Notes: a model not told the origin generated them from the letters alone. A stretch of 64,000 nt of DNA from Burkholderiaceae bacterium (GCA_023954095.1 JAMLIQ010000002.1:1-64000); one strand, 5' to 3'. Counted from the stretch's first letter, positions 8,912-19,533 are shown. Numbers and translations are program-made.

Positions 8912-9553
8912 TCAGCCTGCAGCACGGCCCTCGAACCGCCAGTTGCGTTGCGCCGAGAACACCGCATTCGGGTAGGGCGAGCGGCCCCGGCTGCCGTTGT
9001 AGCGGCCCAGGGTCATGAACAGGTCACCGCGTTCGCGGTCCATATAGTGGCGAAGGATCACGCAGCCAAAACGCAGATTGGTCTGCATATGGAAAAGCTT
9101 GCCGGGGTCACCATCGCCGATCAGGCGCGTCCAGAACGGCATGACCTGCATGTAGCCCCGGGCGCCCACGCTGGAGACCGCGAACTTGCGGAAAGCACTT
9201 TCGACCTGGATCAGGCCGAGAACCAGCGAGACATCCAGCCCCGCACGTCCGCTTTCATACCAGACCGTTTGCAGGAAATCACGCCGCACCTCCCAGTCGG
9301 GTTTGCGGCGGCGCAGGCGATCGCTCATGGCGCCCAGCCAGCGCAGGTAGTGCAGGCGGGCCTCAGTGGAAGCAAACACAGGTTCGGGCGGCGCGCGGTT
9401 GCCGATGGCGGAACTCAGCGCCGTACGCACCGAATCCATGAGGGGCTCCTCCAGCTGGCCTCCAGCATGGGCCAGTCCTGGCGATGCCAGCCAGGCCGCA
9501 GGCCCGGCGGCCAACGAAACAAGACAGGAACGGCGCGAAAAACCCTGGATCAT
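8912..9553 (-). CDS. Lytic transglycosylase (SLT domain), exported
   Basis: This 213-residue protein starts [17 protein letters not shown] with a signal-like hydrophobic stretch ending near residue 30 (GLAHA). The arginine pair suggests Sec or possibly Tat export. The catalytic glutamate is E118 in [21 protein letters not shown], followed by YMQVMPFW. This is the soluble lytic transglycosylase signature of enzymes that cleave peptidoglycan to 1,6-anhydro products. The start ATG overlaps the proS stop as ATGA, so the two are translationally coupled. A longer reading frame upstream runs inside proS and is ignored. Confidence 0.88.
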   Translation of the reverse strand: MIQGFSRRSCLVSLAAGPAAWLASPGLAHAGGQLEEPLMDSVRTALSSAIGNRAPPEPVFASTEARLHYLRWLGAMSDRLRRRKPDWEVRRDFLQTVWYESGRAGLDVSLVLGLIQVESAFRKFAVSSVGARGYMQVMPFWTRLIGDGDPGKLFHMQTNLRFGCVILRHYMDRERGDLFMTLGRYNGSRGRSPYPNAVFSAQRNWRFEGRAAG

Positions 9554-11295
9554 GGGGCCAGACGGCCCAGGACATGGGCCAGGATATCGGACACAGCCAC
9601 CTTGGTGGCGGCCGCGTCCCGGCGGTGCTGGTATTCGACCTGGCCTTCCTTGAGGGCGCGGTCGCCAATGGTCACGCGGTGCGGTACCCCGATCAGTTCC
9701 CAATCAGCGAACATGGCGCCAGGGCGTTCACCCCGGTCGTCCAGGATCACATCCACACCTGCGGACTGCAACTGGGCATAGAGCTGCCCTGCCTGGGCCT
9801 TGACCTCGGGGAAACGTTCGGGCGTGATGGGACACAGCACCACGGTGAAGGGCGCAATCGCATCGGGCCAGATGATGCCGCGCTCGTCGTGGTTCTGCTC
9901 GATGGCCGCCGCAGGCAGACGGGTGATGCCGATGCCGTAGCAGCCCATCTCGAAGAGGGCGGGCTTGCCGTCCTCACCCAGGAAGGTGGCGTTCATGGCC
10001 TTGCTGTACTTGGTGCCGAGGTAAAACACATGCCCCACTTCGATGCCGCGCTCGATGGCAAGTTCCCCCTGGCCATCGGGCGAGCGGTCGCCCGCCACGA
10101 CATTGCGCAGGTCAGCCACCAGCTCGGGCTCGGGCAGGTCACGACCCCAGTTGACGCCGGTCATATGGAAATCCACCGCATTGGCACCGCAGATCCAGTC
10201 GGACATCACGGCGACCTCGCGGTCGACCACGATGCGCACGGGCTGAAGCAGCCCGACAGGGCCCAGGTAGCCCGGGGTGCAACCGAAGTGGGCTTCGATC
10301 TCGGCCAGGGTGGCGAAGCGGAAGCCGGCATCGAGCCCCGGGACCTTGGCAACCTTGATCTCGTTCATGTCATGGTCGCCGCGCAGCAGCAGCAGCCAGA
10401 CCTGGCTCCGGATGATCTCGCCAGCCTCATTGGTCTCATCGGTGGCCAGCACCAGCGACTTCACCGTGCTTTGCAACGGCACGCCCAGCAACTCGGCCAC
10501 ATCGGCGCAGGTGGCCTTGCCCGGCGTGGGCGTTTTGGCCATGGATTGTGCCGCGGCAGGGCGCGGACCGGCGGGCGCCAGCGCCTCGGCCTTTTCCATA
10601 TTGGCGGCGTAGTCGCTGCCCGGGCAGTAGACGATGGCGTCCTCGCCGGTGGCGGCGATCACCTGGAATTCCTCGCTCAGATCGCCGCCGATGGCGCCAC
10701 TGTCGGCCGCCACCGCACGGTAGGTGAGGCCGAAGCGGTCAAAAATGCGCCGGTAGGCCTGCGCCATGACCTGATAGCTGGCCTTGGCGGCAGCCTGGTC
10801 GCGGTCAAAACTGTAGGCGTCCTTCATGGTGAACTCACGTCCACGCATCAGGCCAAAGCGGGGGCGGCGTTCATCGCGGAACTTGGTCTGGATCTGATAA
10901 AAATTCTTGGGCAGTTGCTTGTAGCTGCGCAATTCCTGTCGCGCAATGTCAGTGACCACTTCCTCACTGGTGGGCTGAACAACATAATCGCGGCCATGGC
11001 GGTCCTTGATGCGCAGCAGTTCGGGGCCCATGCTGTCGAATCGCGCCGTCTCCTGCCACAGTTCGGCCGGCTGCACCACGGGCATCGTCAATTCGACGGC
11101 GCCTGCGCGGTTCATTTCCTCCCGCACGATGGCTTCGACCTTCTGGATCACGCGCAAGCCCATGGGCATATAGCTGTAGACCCCGGCACCGAGCTTCTTG
11201 ATCAGCCCCGCGCGCGTCATGAGTTGGTGGCTGACCACTTCGGCGTCCGCCGGCGCTTCCTTGAGGGTGGAGATAAAGAACTGGGAGGCTTTCAT
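9550..11295 (-). CDS. proS: Prolyl-tRNA synthetase (bacterial type, with editing domain)
   Basis: This 581-residue class II synthetase charges tRNA-Pro with proline. Motif 2 is seen in [27 protein letters not shown] and motif 3 in [10 protein letters not shown]. The long insertion (about 220-410, with the YLGPVGL segment) is the INS editing domain that removes mischarged alanine. The C-terminal anticodon-binding domain is complete. The start [20 protein letters not shown] is the family start. It is divergent from rppH and overlaps the transglycosylase gene by 4 bases. Confidence 0.96.
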   Translation of the reverse strand: MKASQFFISTLKEAPADAEVVSHQLMTRAGLIKKLGAGVYSYMPMGLRVIQKVEAIVREEMNRAGAVELTMPVVQPAELWQETARFDSMGPELLRIKDRHGRDYVVQPTSEEVVTDIARQELRSYKQLPKNFYQIQTKFRDERRPRFGLMRGREFTMKDAYSFDRDQAAAKASYQVMAQAYRRIFDRFGLTYRAVAADSGAIGGDLSEEFQVIAATGEDAIVYCPGSDYAANMEKAEALAPAGPRPAAAQSMAKTPTPGKATCADVAELLGVPLQSTVKSLVLATDETNEAGEIIRSQVWLLLLRGDHDMNEIKVAKVPGLDAGFRFATLAEIEAHFGCTPGYLGPVGLLQPVRIVVDREVAVMSDWICGANAVDFHMTGVNWGRDLPEPELVADLRNVVAGDRSPDGQGELAIERGIEVGHVFYLGTKYSKAMNATFLGEDGKPALFEMGCYGIGITRLPAAAIEQNHDERGIIWPDAIAPFTVVLCPITPERFPEVKAQAGQLYAQLQSAGVDVILDDRGERPGAMFADWELIGVPHRVTIGDRALKEGQVEYQHRRDAAATKVAVSDILAHVLGRLAP

Positions 11296-11327
11296 CGGAC
11301 GATTTCAGGCGGTTGGGGCTGGTCCCC

Positions 11328-11355
11328 TTGCTGCACGCTAGGGGCCGTGCATAAT
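11328..11355 (+). promoter_or_regulatory. Candidate promoter of rppH
   Basis: TTGCTG (11328-11333), a 16-bp spacer and CATAAT (11350-11355) lie 30 bp before the rppH start codon, in the divergent proS-rppH gap. Confidence 0.45.
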
Positions 11356-11385
11356 GGACACAGTTTAAAAATTTGGGGTTCGATT

Positions 11386-12075
11386 ATGCTTGACCGGGAC
11401 GGCTTTCGGCCGAACGTCGGCATCATCCTGCTCAACCAGAAAAACCAGGTGTTCTGGGGCAAGCGCATACGCACCCACAGCTGGCAGTTCCCGCAAGGCG
11501 GCATAGACCGCGGCGAATCGCCCGAACAGGCGATGTTCCGGGAACTCCACGAAGAAGTAGGCTTGCATCCCAACCACGTTCGCGTGGTTGCCCGCACCCG
11601 GGATTGGTTGCGCTATGAGGTGCCTGACCGGTACATCCGCCGCGACGCGCGCGGACATTACAAGGGCCAGAAACAAATCTGGTATCTGCTGCAATTGCTG
11701 GGGCACGATTGGGACTTGAACCTGCGTGCCACCAACCACCCGGAATTCGACGCCTGGCGTTGGAATGACTATTGGGTTCCGCTGGATGTGGTGGTGGAGT
11801 TCAAGCGCGGTGTCTATGAAATGGCATTGACCGAACTCGCCCGGTTCTTGCCGCGCCATGAACAGCGCAATCGTTACCTGCGTAGCGGCGTGCGTGCGCG
11901 TGAGCATGATGTTCCCGCAGGGGGCGCAATGCACCGCACCGGCGGGCTGTTGCTGCACCCGGGAGTCGAGCTGCCACCGGGCGCAAGCTTTGATCCTGAC
12001 CCCCAATCATCCAGCCATTCGTCCGACGAGCCGCCGGCCAACCTTGCCACGCACCCTCCTTCGACGCAACAGTGA
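11386..12075 (+). CDS. rppH: RNA pyrophosphohydrolase
   Basis: This 229-residue Nudix enzyme removes pyrophosphate from mRNA 5' ends and so starts RNase E-dependent decay. The Nudix box runs from G38 to L60 ([14 protein letters not shown], then RELHEEVGL). The start [17 protein letters not shown] matches the family. The frame is open far upstream, but only as the complement of proS, so the ATG at 11386 is taken. The C-terminal ~55 residues after RNRYLRSG are a low-complexity, Pro/Ser-rich extension that E. coli RppH lacks and that is common in beta-proteobacteria. Confidence 0.95.
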   Translation: MLDRDGFRPNVGIILLNQKNQVFWGKRIRTHSWQFPQGGIDRGESPEQAMFRELHEEVGLHPNHVRVVARTRDWLRYEVPDRYIRRDARGHYKGQKQIWYLLQLLGHDWDLNLRATNHPEFDAWRWNDYWVPLDVVVEFKRGVYEMALTELARFLPRHEQRNRYLRSGVRAREHDVPAGGAMHRTGGLLLHPGVELPPGASFDPDPQSSSHSSDEPPANLATHPPSTQQ

Positions 12076-12150
12076 GGCAGGTCCGCTTTGGATGGAACAG
12101 CGGAACAAAAGGCGGCGGCGGTGACCGCTGTCCGCGTACCGTATGAGGGG

Positions 12151-13305
12151 CTACCGCCCTGTTGTCAGCACCAGATTGTCGCGATGCACCATTTCCGCCT
12201 CGGCAACATAGCCCAGCAGGCGCTCAAATTCGGATGAAGGCTTGCGGCACAGCAGGCGCGCCTCGGCACTGGAGTAGTTGGCCAGCCCGCGGGCTACCTC
12301 GCTGCCGGCAGGATCACGCACGGCAATCACGTCACCGCGCGAAAAATCTCCGTCCACTGCCGTCATGCCAATGGGTAACAGGCTCTTGCCTTCGCCGCGC
12401 AGCTTGGCAGCAGCCCCCGCATCGATGACAACCGCGCCCCGCAACTGCAAATGGTCCGCCATCCACTGCTTGCGTGCCTGCTGCTTGGCAGTCTGCGCCA
12501 CCAGCAGGGTACCTATGGCCTCTCCCTGGGTCAGCCGCAAGAGGACATCGGGCTCACGCCCCCACGCAATCACGGTAGAAGCCCCGGACCCTGCGGCACG
12601 GCGCGCCGCCAGGATCTTGGTCAGCATCCCGCCACGCCCGATGCTGGTGCCCGCTCCTCCTGCCATGGCTTCCAGTGCGGGGTCCCCCGCTCGGGCTTCG
12701 TGCACAAACTGGGCCTGCGGATCGCGCCGCGGATCGGCGGTATACAGACCCCTCTGGTCCGTCAGGATAACAAGCGCATCCGCCTCCACCAGGTTGGCCA
12801 CCAACGCCCCCAGGGTGTCGTTGTCGCCAAACTTGATTTCGTCATTGACGACGGTGTCGTTCTCGTTGATCACAGGCACCACACCATGGGTCAGCAAGGT
12901 CAGCAAGGTGGAACGCGCATTCAGATAGCGCTCACGATCCGCCAGATCGGCATGCGTCAGCAGGACCTGCGCGCTTCCCGTGCCATTCTCACGCAGTTTG
13001 GTCTCATACATCTGCGCCAAGCCCATCTGCCCAACTGCCGCCGCCGCTTGCAATTCATGCACTTCGCGGGGCCGCACCGCCCAACCGAGACGCTTCATAC
13101 CCTCGGCGATGGCGCCACTGGAAACCATGATGACCTCGCGCCGCACCCCGGATTCGCCGCGCACCAGAGCAGCCAGCTGGCGACTCCACTCGCCAATGGC
13201 CAACTCGTCCAGCCCACGGCCTTCATTGGTGACCAGGCTTGATCCCACCTTGACCACGATGCGGCGCGCCTCGCGCAGCACGGTCGAATTAGATATTTGA
13301 TTCAT
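12151..13305 (-). CDS. proB: Glutamate 5-kinase (with PUA domain)
   Basis: This 384-residue enzyme phosphorylates glutamate in the first step of proline synthesis. The amino-acid kinase domain carries [48 protein letters not shown] and [13 protein letters not shown]. The C-terminal ~75 residues form the PUA domain ([20 protein letters not shown]). The obgE stop at 13368 lies about 60 bp above its start, so it is probably the downstream gene of an obgE-proB unit. Confidence 0.96.
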   Translation of the reverse strand: MNQISNSTVLREARRIVVKVGSSLVTNEGRGLDELAIGEWSRQLAALVRGESGVRREVIMVSSGAIAEGMKRLGWAVRPREVHELQAAAAVGQMGLAQMYETKLRENGTGSAQVLLTHADLADRERYLNARSTLLTLLTHGVVPVINENDTVVNDEIKFGDNDTLGALVANLVEADALVILTDQRGLYTADPRRDPQAQFVHEARAGDPALEAMAGGAGTSIGRGGMLTKILAARRAAGSGASTVIAWGREPDVLLRLTQGEAIGTLLVAQTAKQQARKQWMADHLQLRGAVVIDAGAAAKLRGEGKSLLPIGMTAVDGDFSRGDVIAVRDPAGSEVARGLANYSSAEARLLCRKPSSEFERLLGYVAEAEMVHRDNLVLTTGR

Positions 13306-13367
13306 TCAGGCTCCAGCGCCCATCAATAAAGCGGATTCAGCTATCAATAATGCAGCAAACTATTGTG

Positions 13368-14453
<1,086 letters not shown>

Positions 14454-14553
14454 TCACAAAATGGTGGCTTACCCCGGCAACGCACCAAGACCTGATGGTA
14501 AGGCGTCCCGTGGAAGCCGCTGCACCACAGCGCGGCTTCATTCGTCCATGCAG

Positions 14554-14583
14554 AAAAAACGAAGCCCCGACACTGCGGGGCTT
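14554..14583 (-). terminator. Rho-independent terminator after rpmA
   Basis: On the minus strand, the stem AAGCCCCG-CAGTGT-CGGGGCTT (14583 to 14562) is followed by CGTTTTTT. It would end the rplU-rpmA transcript before obgE. Confidence 0.85.
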
Positions 14584-14637
14584 GTTCTTTCACGATCCTA
14601 CGGGATCATGCCGGGGCGCTGAAGCAGCAAAAATGCT

Positions 14638-14898
14638 TCAGGCTGCAGCTGTCACGTTGACCGTGTGCTTGGACATTGCGCCCTTGATGGCAAACGACAC
14701 GTGACCGTCAACCAAAGCATACAAGGTATGGTCCTTGCCCACGCCGACATTGGAGCCGGGGTGAAATTTGGTACCACGCTGGCGCACGATGATGGAACCA
14801 GCGCTGATCAACTCGCCGCCGAAGGCCTTCACACCAAGCATCTTGGGCTTGGAATCGCGCCCGTTTCGCGTAGAGCCGCCGCCTTTTTTCTGTGCCAT
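14638..14898 (-). CDS. rpmA: 50S ribosomal protein L27
   Basis: This 86-residue basic protein begins [19 protein letters not shown], the standard L27 N-terminus that reaches toward the peptidyl-transferase centre. [27 protein letters not shown] is the family core. It has a strong ribosome-binding site (AAGGAGC about 8 bases before the ATG). It lies 15 bp after rplU in the same operon. Confidence 0.97.
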   Translation of the reverse strand: MAQKKGGGSTRNGRDSKPKMLGVKAFGGELISAGSIIVRQRGTKFHPGSNVGVGKDHTLYALVDGHVSFAIKGAMSKHTVNVTAAA

Positions 14899-14913
14899 GA
14901 CTCAGCTCCTTCC

Positions 14914-15225
14914 TTAAGCAGCAATGTCGCCGATTTGCAGTTCGGTGAACTGCTGGCGGTGACCTTGGCGTTTTTGATAGTGCTTGCGACGGCGCATCTT
15001 GAAGATGTGCACTTTGTCGTGCTTGCCGTGCGCCACGACAGTGGCTTTCACGGTTGCGCCGGACACCAGGGGCGTACCCACCTTTAGCTCAGCGCCGTTG
15101 CCGACAGCCAGAACCTGGTCGATGACGATTTCCTGGCCTACGTCCGCAGCAATCTGTTCTACTTTAATTTTCTCGCCGGAAGCAACGCGATACTGCTTGC
15201 CGCCGGTTTTTATGACCGCGTACAT
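14914..15225 (-). CDS. rplU: 50S ribosomal protein L21
   Basis: This is a 103-residue protein, [23 protein letters not shown], the typical L21 start. The frame is open 63 bp further upstream, but the ATG at 15225 has a GAAGAGG ribosome-binding site and the family start. The basic KRRRKHYQK-like segment near the end contacts 23S rRNA. It is the first gene of rplU-rpmA. Confidence 0.97.
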   Translation of the reverse strand: MYAVIKTGGKQYRVASGEKIKVEQIAADVGQEIVIDQVLAVGNGAELKVGTPLVSGATVKATVVAHGKHDKVHIFKMRRRKHYQKRQGHRQQFTELQIGDIAA

Positions 15226-15299
15226 ATTGACCTCTTCGTGCTCTAGTACTTGCGTACTTTGAAGAAACTTCCATGAAAGGATTTCCATGGGAGCCGATG

Positions 15300-15305
15300 A
15301 TTATA
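15300..15305 (-). promoter_or_regulatory. -10 box of the rplU-rpmA operon
   Basis: TATAAT on the minus strand, 75 bp before the rplU start codon, in the divergent rplU-ispB gap. The -35 region is weak. Confidence 0.5.
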
Positions 15306-15377
15306 GCACTGTGCCGCAGCCTGCGCACCAGCAAAGGCACCTCCCACCTATTGAGCCAAGCACCGCGGCACGCTTCC

Positions 15378-15383
15378 TATAAT
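15378..15383 (+). promoter_or_regulatory. -10 box of ispB
   Basis: TATAAT 26 bp before the first candidate ispB start (TTG 15410). A TTGAGC at 15351 is 21 bp upstream, longer than ideal for a -35 box. Confidence 0.5.
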
Positions 15384-15409
15384 TCGCAACACTGCTTGCG
15401 ATCTCCATC

Positions 15410-16402
15410 TTGACTGCCACCACCCCCCCGCCCATGCCCGCCCCCTCTCCTCTCGCGCTGATTGCCAATGACATGCGCGAGGTGGATCTGGTGATTGCCA
15501 ACCGCTTAGCTTCTGGCGTTCCGCTGGTGGGCCAAGTGTCCCAATACATCATTGCCGCAGGAGGAAAGCGACTGCGGCCGGCCTTGCTGCTGCTGATGTG
15601 CGGTGCGCTGAGATACCAGCACCAGCAGCGCTTCAATCTGGCTGCCGTGGTCGAGTTCATCCATACCGCAACCCTGCTGCATGACGACGTGGTGGATGCA
15701 TCCACACTGCGTCGCGGGCGCGCCACAGCAAATGAAACTTTTGGTAACCCCGCCAGCGTGCTGGTCGGAGATTTTTTGTACTCGCGCGCCTTCCAGATGA
15801 TGGTCGATGCAGGGCAGATGCGGATCATGCAAATTCTGGCAGATGCCACCAATGTCATCGCCGAGGGCGAAGTCATGCAGTTGATGAACATGCACGACGC
15901 TTCACTGGACGAGGCCGACTACCTGCAAGTCATTCGCTCCAAGACCGCCAAGCTTTTCGAGGCCAGCGCCCGCTTGGCTGCTGTTCTCGCAGGCAGCGAT
16001 GCCACGATCGAGGAAGCCTGCGCAAATTACGGTCAGGCCCTGGGCACCGCCTTTCAGATCATCGATGACGTACTCGACTACGACGGAGACGCAACAGAAA
16101 TGGGCAAGAACCTGGGCGACGACTTGCGCGAAGGCAAGGCGACGCTCCCCCTGATTGCCGCCATGCAACGCGGGTCGGCATCCGATGCACTCACCGTACG
16201 ACACGCCATTGAAAACGGCAGCACCGAACAGCTCAATGCCATCGTGGAGATTGTCCGAAACACTGGCGCCCTCGAGATTGCACGCCAGGCCGCGGCCTCC
16301 GAAGCGCGCCGTGCAATTGCAGCAGCCAAGCAACTCCCAGCAAATGAATACAGTGCCGGTTTGCTACAATTGGCGGCTCAGTTACTGGAGCGTCGCACCT
16401 GA
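15410..16402 (+). CDS. ispB: Octaprenyl/polyprenyl diphosphate synthase
   Basis: This trans-polyprenyl diphosphate synthase of up to 330 residues makes the ubiquinone side chain. The first aspartate-rich motif is DDVVD (92-96, in LLHDDVVDAS) and the second is DDVLD (219-223). GGKRLRPALLLL is the conserved substrate-binding segment. The start is uncertain: TTG at 15410 (used here) or ATG at 15434 (MPAPSPLALIANDMREVD), the latter nearer the family length. It is divergent from rplU and followed by tRNA-Pro. Confidence 0.94.
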   Translation: MTATTPPPMPAPSPLALIANDMREVDLVIANRLASGVPLVGQVSQYIIAAGGKRLRPALLLLMCGALRYQHQQRFNLAAVVEFIHTATLLHDDVVDASTLRRGRATANETFGNPASVLVGDFLYSRAFQMMVDAGQMRIMQILADATNVIAEGEVMQLMNMHDASLDEADYLQVIRSKTAKLFEASARLAAVLAGSDATIEEACANYGQALGTAFQIIDDVLDYDGDATEMGKNLGDDLREGKATLPLIAAMQRGSASDALTVRHAIENGSTEQLNAIVEIVRNTGALEIARQAAASEARRAIAAAKQLPANEYSAGLLQLAAQLLERRT

Positions 16403-16429
16403 TTTCAGGCTGCAGATCGCTCAACCTGT

Positions 16430-16506
16430 CGGGGTGTAGCTTAGCCTGGTAGAGCGCTACGTTCGGGACGTAGAGGCCGGAGGTTCGAATCCTCTCACCC
16501 CGACCA
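16430..16506 (+). tRNA. tRNA-Pro(CGG), integration site of the genomic element
   Basis: A 77-nt cloverleaf with acceptor stem CGGGGTG/CACCCCG, discriminator A and encoded CCA. The anticodon loop TTCGGGA gives anticodon CGG, and the T-loop TTCGAAT is standard. The last 47 bases (16460-16506) are repeated perfectly at 62619-62665. The tRNA is intact, so the element regenerated its 3' end on insertion. Confidence 0.96.
16460..16506. repeat. attL core (47-bp direct repeat)
   Basis: From CGTTCGGGACG in the anticodon arm to the CCA end, identical to 62619-62665. It marks the left boundary of the integrated element. Confidence 0.93.
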
Positions 16507-16517
16507 ACACACCATAG

Positions 16518-16552
16518 AAAAAGCCCAAGTGAATCAACCACTTGGGCTTTTT
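16518..16552 (+). terminator. Terminator after tRNA-Pro
   Basis: A 14-bp stem, AAAAAGCCCAAGTG paired with CACTTGGGCTTTTT around loop AATCAAC, 12 bases after the tRNA. It lies inside the element, so the element supplies the terminator for the tRNA gene. Confidence 0.85.
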
Positions 16553-16588
16553 GCTTTGAATCGTCATTCATGCCGATCAAGAGTAAAT

Positions 16589-16620
16589 TTGTCCCATCGT
16601 TGTCCCAAATTTGTCCCAAA
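16589..16620 (+). repeat. Three tandem TTGTCCCA repeats, 11-bp period (candidate integrase arm sites, left)
   Basis: TTGTCCCA at 16589, 16600 and 16611, exactly 11 bp (one helical turn) apart, 83 bp inside the left att core. TGTCCC repeats of the same orientation and spacing occur beside the right att core (62551-62568). Confidence 0.7.
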
Positions 16621-16743
16621 ATTCTGAGTCATTCAGCCTGCTTGTGGCACATCGAGGCTGCACGAACCACCCGGAAGTTTGACTACCAGTTGTCCTTCCA
16701 ATACTCTCGCTATTATTCATAGTCGCATAGCTTGCCACTCCCC

Positions 16744-17091
16744 ATGCCTCCAGCCACCATTGAAAGCCTCCAGCGCCGTCGCACAGTTGCGATGGGCTTC
16801 GCTGCAGGCGCATGTGCGCTGGGTGTTGTATTGCAGCTATGGCTTTTCTATGGCGGTGCGTCTTCGTTGATTGATTCGCATCTCTTGCAAAACGCATTGG
16901 CTTTTGGGGTTTTGGGCTCGATCACAACAGTATTGGTTGTGATTCTGGGCGTATGGGCTCCGACTCACGACCGGATCGTCCAAGCCTTGCGCACGAAAAT
17001 TCGTGTCAAGCATCCCCCCACTGCCGACGATTCGTTCGCTTCCGGCCCGGTCCGGCACACCACGCCACCTCCTCGGCATCACCTTCACTGA
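16744..17091 (+). CDS. Small membrane protein of unknown function
   Basis: This protein of about 115 residues (MPPATIESLQRRRTVAMGF...) has two hydrophobic segments at about 15-40 and 50-72. A basic, Pro/His-rich soluble C-terminus follows (HTTPPPRHHLH). A TTG start 12 bases upstream is also possible. It is the first gene inside the left end, upstream of the repA operon. I do not recognise a family, and with little support beyond its composition the call is tentative. Confidence 0.45.
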   Translation: MPPATIESLQRRRTVAMGFAAGACALGVVLQLWLFYGGASSLIDSHLLQNALAFGVLGSITTVLVVILGVWAPTHDRIVQALRTKIRVKHPPTADDSFASGPVRHTTPPPRHHLH

Positions 17092-17160
17092 CCCCAGGTG
17101 CCGCGCGCATAGCGCGTGGCTTCGGCGGCCGCGCCGCTGACAACCAGTGAAGAGTGATAA

Positions 17161-17502
17161 ATGTTCGAAGCATCTCTGGTAGCTGCAGAAGGCCAGCTGC
17201 CCAAAATACTTTTCGTCGAGCAGCTGTCTGCGTTGCTCGGAAAGACAACAAACACGATCCGCACGTGCGCGACCAATCGTAAGTACGCCCACTTGATTCC
17301 AAGGCCATTCAAGTTGCCGCACAGCAGGCGGCTTTGCTGGTACGAGCATGAAGTTTTGCAATGGATTGAGTCCAATCGGCCAGCACAGCCCCCTCCACCC
17401 AAAAGACCACGAGGGCGACCAACCAAGATTGAGCAACTTGCGCGTGCGCGCTGGCAACAGCTGAACGCACCCGTCCAAAGTCATGGAAGGGGTCAAAAAT
17501 GA
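17161..17502 (+). CDS. AlpA/excisionase-like DNA-binding protein
   Basis: This 113-residue basic protein has an apparent winged-helix/MerR-like fold: a LFVEQLSALLGKTTNTIRTC helix-turn-helix, then RPFKLPHSRRLCWYEHEVLQWIE, the wing seen in AlpA-type regulators. A basic PKRPRGRPTK tail follows (AT-hook-like). It is the first gene of a three-gene unit, and its stop overlaps the repA start as ATGA. Such proteins often act as recombination directionality factors or regulators in integrative elements; the exact role here is inferred from position. Confidence 0.65.
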   Translation: MFEASLVAAEGQLPKILFVEQLSALLGKTTNTIRTCATNRKYAHLIPRPFKLPHSRRLCWYEHEVLQWIESNRPAQPPPPKRPRGRPTKIEQLARARWQQLNAPVQSHGRGQK

Positions 17503-18407
17503 AGACCCCCAACCAGCTTGACACACTGCTTGCAGAAGGTGAACTGATTCGTGCAACATCGCCTGTCGGTGACGACCTAGCCTTCCACCATTCGCTATTG
17601 TGTTCGCTTGCCCTTCCCCGACGTCCTGTACCGAGTCGGGATTTTCTGCGACGAGCAGGCGAAGGGTGGCTTCATGTACAAGCCGGTGCTCTTGATCTGG
17701 GTGATGGTCCGGTCTTGCAGCCTGTCCCCTACGGGGCTGTTCCACGACTGGCCCTGATCTGGATTTCTACGATTGCACGGCGTTCCAAATCGCGAGACGT
17801 ATTCATTGGTCGTAGTGCAGCTGAATTCCTTGAGATGCTCGGCTTTGACAAGCAGGGGCACCGCTACTGCACATTGCGTCAGCAGTTGCACGCGCTGGCC
17901 GCATGCAGGATGCAGCTAGGCTTCAATGGGCAGACTATCAACGAATCAGTAATCAAACGCATTGATGCCTGGCTTCCGGGTGCTCATTCGCAACGCTCAA
18001 CATGGCCGGGCTCGCTCTTGCTCGACGCTGAGTTTTTTGACGAACTTGTGCGGCACTCAGTCCCACTGGACGCGCGCGCTTTGCATGCGCTGCGCGGATC
18101 AGCGCTGGCGCTCGACGTATACGCCTGGCTTGCACACCGCCTGCATCGGCTCAACCACCGGCCACTGTGGCTGCCTTGGCACACGCTCAAAGGCCAGTTC
18201 GGTCATGAATATGTCGGCAAGCATGGTCTCGGGGATTTCTGTACCAGCTTCAAGCTTGGGTTGAGCAAGGTCTTGATGGTTTATCCAGATGCGCGGGTAT
18301 GTGTTCAACGCGGTGGCATCGAACTGCGTCAGTCACCACCACCCGTACCCACCAGAACCTGGCTGCCGGTCAAAGCCATCTCGTCAATTCCACAGGAGGC
18401 AGCATGA
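17499..18407 (+). CDS. repA: Plasmid replication initiator, RepA_C family
   Basis: This 302-residue protein resembles plasmid-encoded RepA proteins (Pfam RepA_C). Visible landmarks are YGAVPRLALIWISTIARRSK, GRSAAEFLEMLGFD, INESVIKRIDAWLPG, LDARALHALRGSALALDVYAWLAHRL and the C-terminal YPDARVCVQRGGIELRQSPPPVP. RepA binds iterons to start replication. It is coupled by ATGA overlaps both to the AlpA-like gene before it and to the recombinase gene after it. An initiator in an integrated element suggests a replicating circular stage. Confidence 0.88.
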   Translation: MKTPNQLDTLLAEGELIRATSPVGDDLAFHHSLLCSLALPRRPVPSRDFLRRAGEGWLHVQAGALDLGDGPVLQPVPYGAVPRLALIWISTIARRSKSRDVFIGRSAAEFLEMLGFDKQGHRYCTLRQQLHALAACRMQLGFNGQTINESVIKRIDAWLPGAHSQRSTWPGSLLLDAEFFDELVRHSVPLDARALHALRGSALALDVYAWLAHRLHRLNHRPLWLPWHTLKGQFGHEYVGKHGLGDFCTSFKLGLSKVLMVYPDARVCVQRGGIELRQSPPPVPTRTWLPVKAISSIPQEAA

Positions 18408-19444
18408 GCGATCTGACAATCAAGATGCAGGAACTTGTGAAACGCTGCCAGGCAATACTGGATGCCATGTTCTCTCGCGAGCCCCGCAGCGCCTCGCCCA
18501 AAACCCAGGTGGAGTATGAGCGACAGGCTCAGCAACTGCTCCAACGCGCGCGGCACGTAGAGGGTGGATTGTTCTACGTAGTTCAGTCAACCACCAGTGC
18601 CTCAACATTTCGAAAGCGCCTGATTGCTCTCGAACATTTCATTCGCACGCAGCAGAAGCAGCTGGCGCGGCAGTTGAACGCGCCAGTGGTACAAGCGGCA
18701 GAAATCTTGCACATAAGGCTGTTTTCGCAACTGAAAAACCTGCAAACACTGCAACGTCTACGAAAGGATGGCATGACAGGTCAACGAGCCAAACGTCGCA
18801 GTAAACGTCAGGCCCTGGCGGGACTGCCGGACAACTGGCGTATCGCTCTGTGCAAGCGCGCTGCAAGTGGGCAGTATCTGTTTCCCCTCATCGTTTTGGC
18901 ACTGACTGGATGCCGCCCGGCGGAGTTGGTGAGTGGCGTTCACCTATGGCGTCGCAAGGATGAAACCACCGGCAAGGTGCTGATCCATTTCAGCATTGCG
19001 GGTGCAAAAGTTAAAGCCGAACAGGGTCAGCCGGTTCGAACGATCACCTATGACGCGAAAGACCCGCACCCGTTCGTCATCGTCGTCAATGAACTGCTGG
19101 ATGCACAGCCCGAGCCACAGGTCTTCGCGCAGATCAGCAGTGCCGTCAATTTAACCGTGGAGATACGCCGCCTGGCGCGCAGCTTGTGGCCCAAGCACAA
19201 GCAACCGATCACTTCCTATTGCTTCCGCCACCAGTTTGCCGCCGACCTGAAGGCCAACGGCGACGACGAGGCCACAAGCCGTGGACTCGGGCACATCAGC
19301 GCGGAAACCCGACGCGTGTATGGCACCGCCAACCAGGCCAGCAAACGGTACCGCCTGCGTCCTCTGCGGATTGAAGTCGAACGCTCTGTGAAGCCCCGCA
19401 GACGCGGGCCTTGCACGAAGTGGCGTAACGAGCCAGCCCAATAA
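18404..19444 (+). CDS. Tyrosine recombinase linked to repA
   Basis: This 346-residue protein starts at the ATG at 18404, which overlaps the repA stop and follows AGGAGGC. A longer open frame from 18299 lies inside repA and is rejected. The C-terminal half has the catalytic R171 (LTGCRPAELVSG), R275-H276 (SYCFRHQFAADL), H297 (GLGHISAETRRVYG) and nucleophile Y306. The first His of the usual HxxR box is replaced by Tyr (Y272). It differs from the tRNA-targeting integrase at the other end, so it may resolve plasmid multimers rather than integrate. That role is inference. Confidence 0.82.
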   Translation: MSDLTIKMQELVKRCQAILDAMFSREPRSASPKTQVEYERQAQQLLQRARHVEGGLFYVVQSTTSASTFRKRLIALEHFIRTQQKQLARQLNAPVVQAAEILHIRLFSQLKNLQTLQRLRKDGMTGQRAKRRSKRQALAGLPDNWRIALCKRAASGQYLFPLIVLALTGCRPAELVSGVHLWRRKDETTGKVLIHFSIAGAKVKAEQGQPVRTITYDAKDPHPFVIVVNELLDAQPEPQVFAQISSAVNLTVEIRRLARSLWPKHKQPITSYCFRHQFAADLKANGDDEATSRGLGHISAETRRVYGTANQASKRYRLRPLRIEVERSVKPRRRGPCTKWRNEPAQ

Positions 19445-19447
19445 AGC

Positions 19448-19488
19448 GTACCGTGCCGGACTGCCATGCAGGCAGTCCGGCACGGTAC
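19448..19488. terminator. Perfect 18-bp inverted repeat between convergent recombinase and brxA
   Basis: GTACCGTGCCGGACTGCC and its exact complement around loop ATGCA. It starts 3 bp after the recombinase stop codon and lies 45 bp from the brxA end. It is a likely bidirectional transcription barrier, although no T-run follows on the plus strand beyond TTT. Confidence 0.65.
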
Positions 19489-19533
19489 TTTGCTATGACC
19501 CACAGGACAATCGCCGAAGCGCCCGCCCGATGG

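Noticed and set aside
9484-11385. N-terminal extension of the rppH frame by over 600 codons
   Set aside because: It runs antisense to proS; the family start [10 protein letters not shown] is at 11386.
16837-17745. 302-codon minus-strand open frame at the left end of the element
   Set aside because: It crosses three plus-strand genes, including repA, and has no domain-like sequence.
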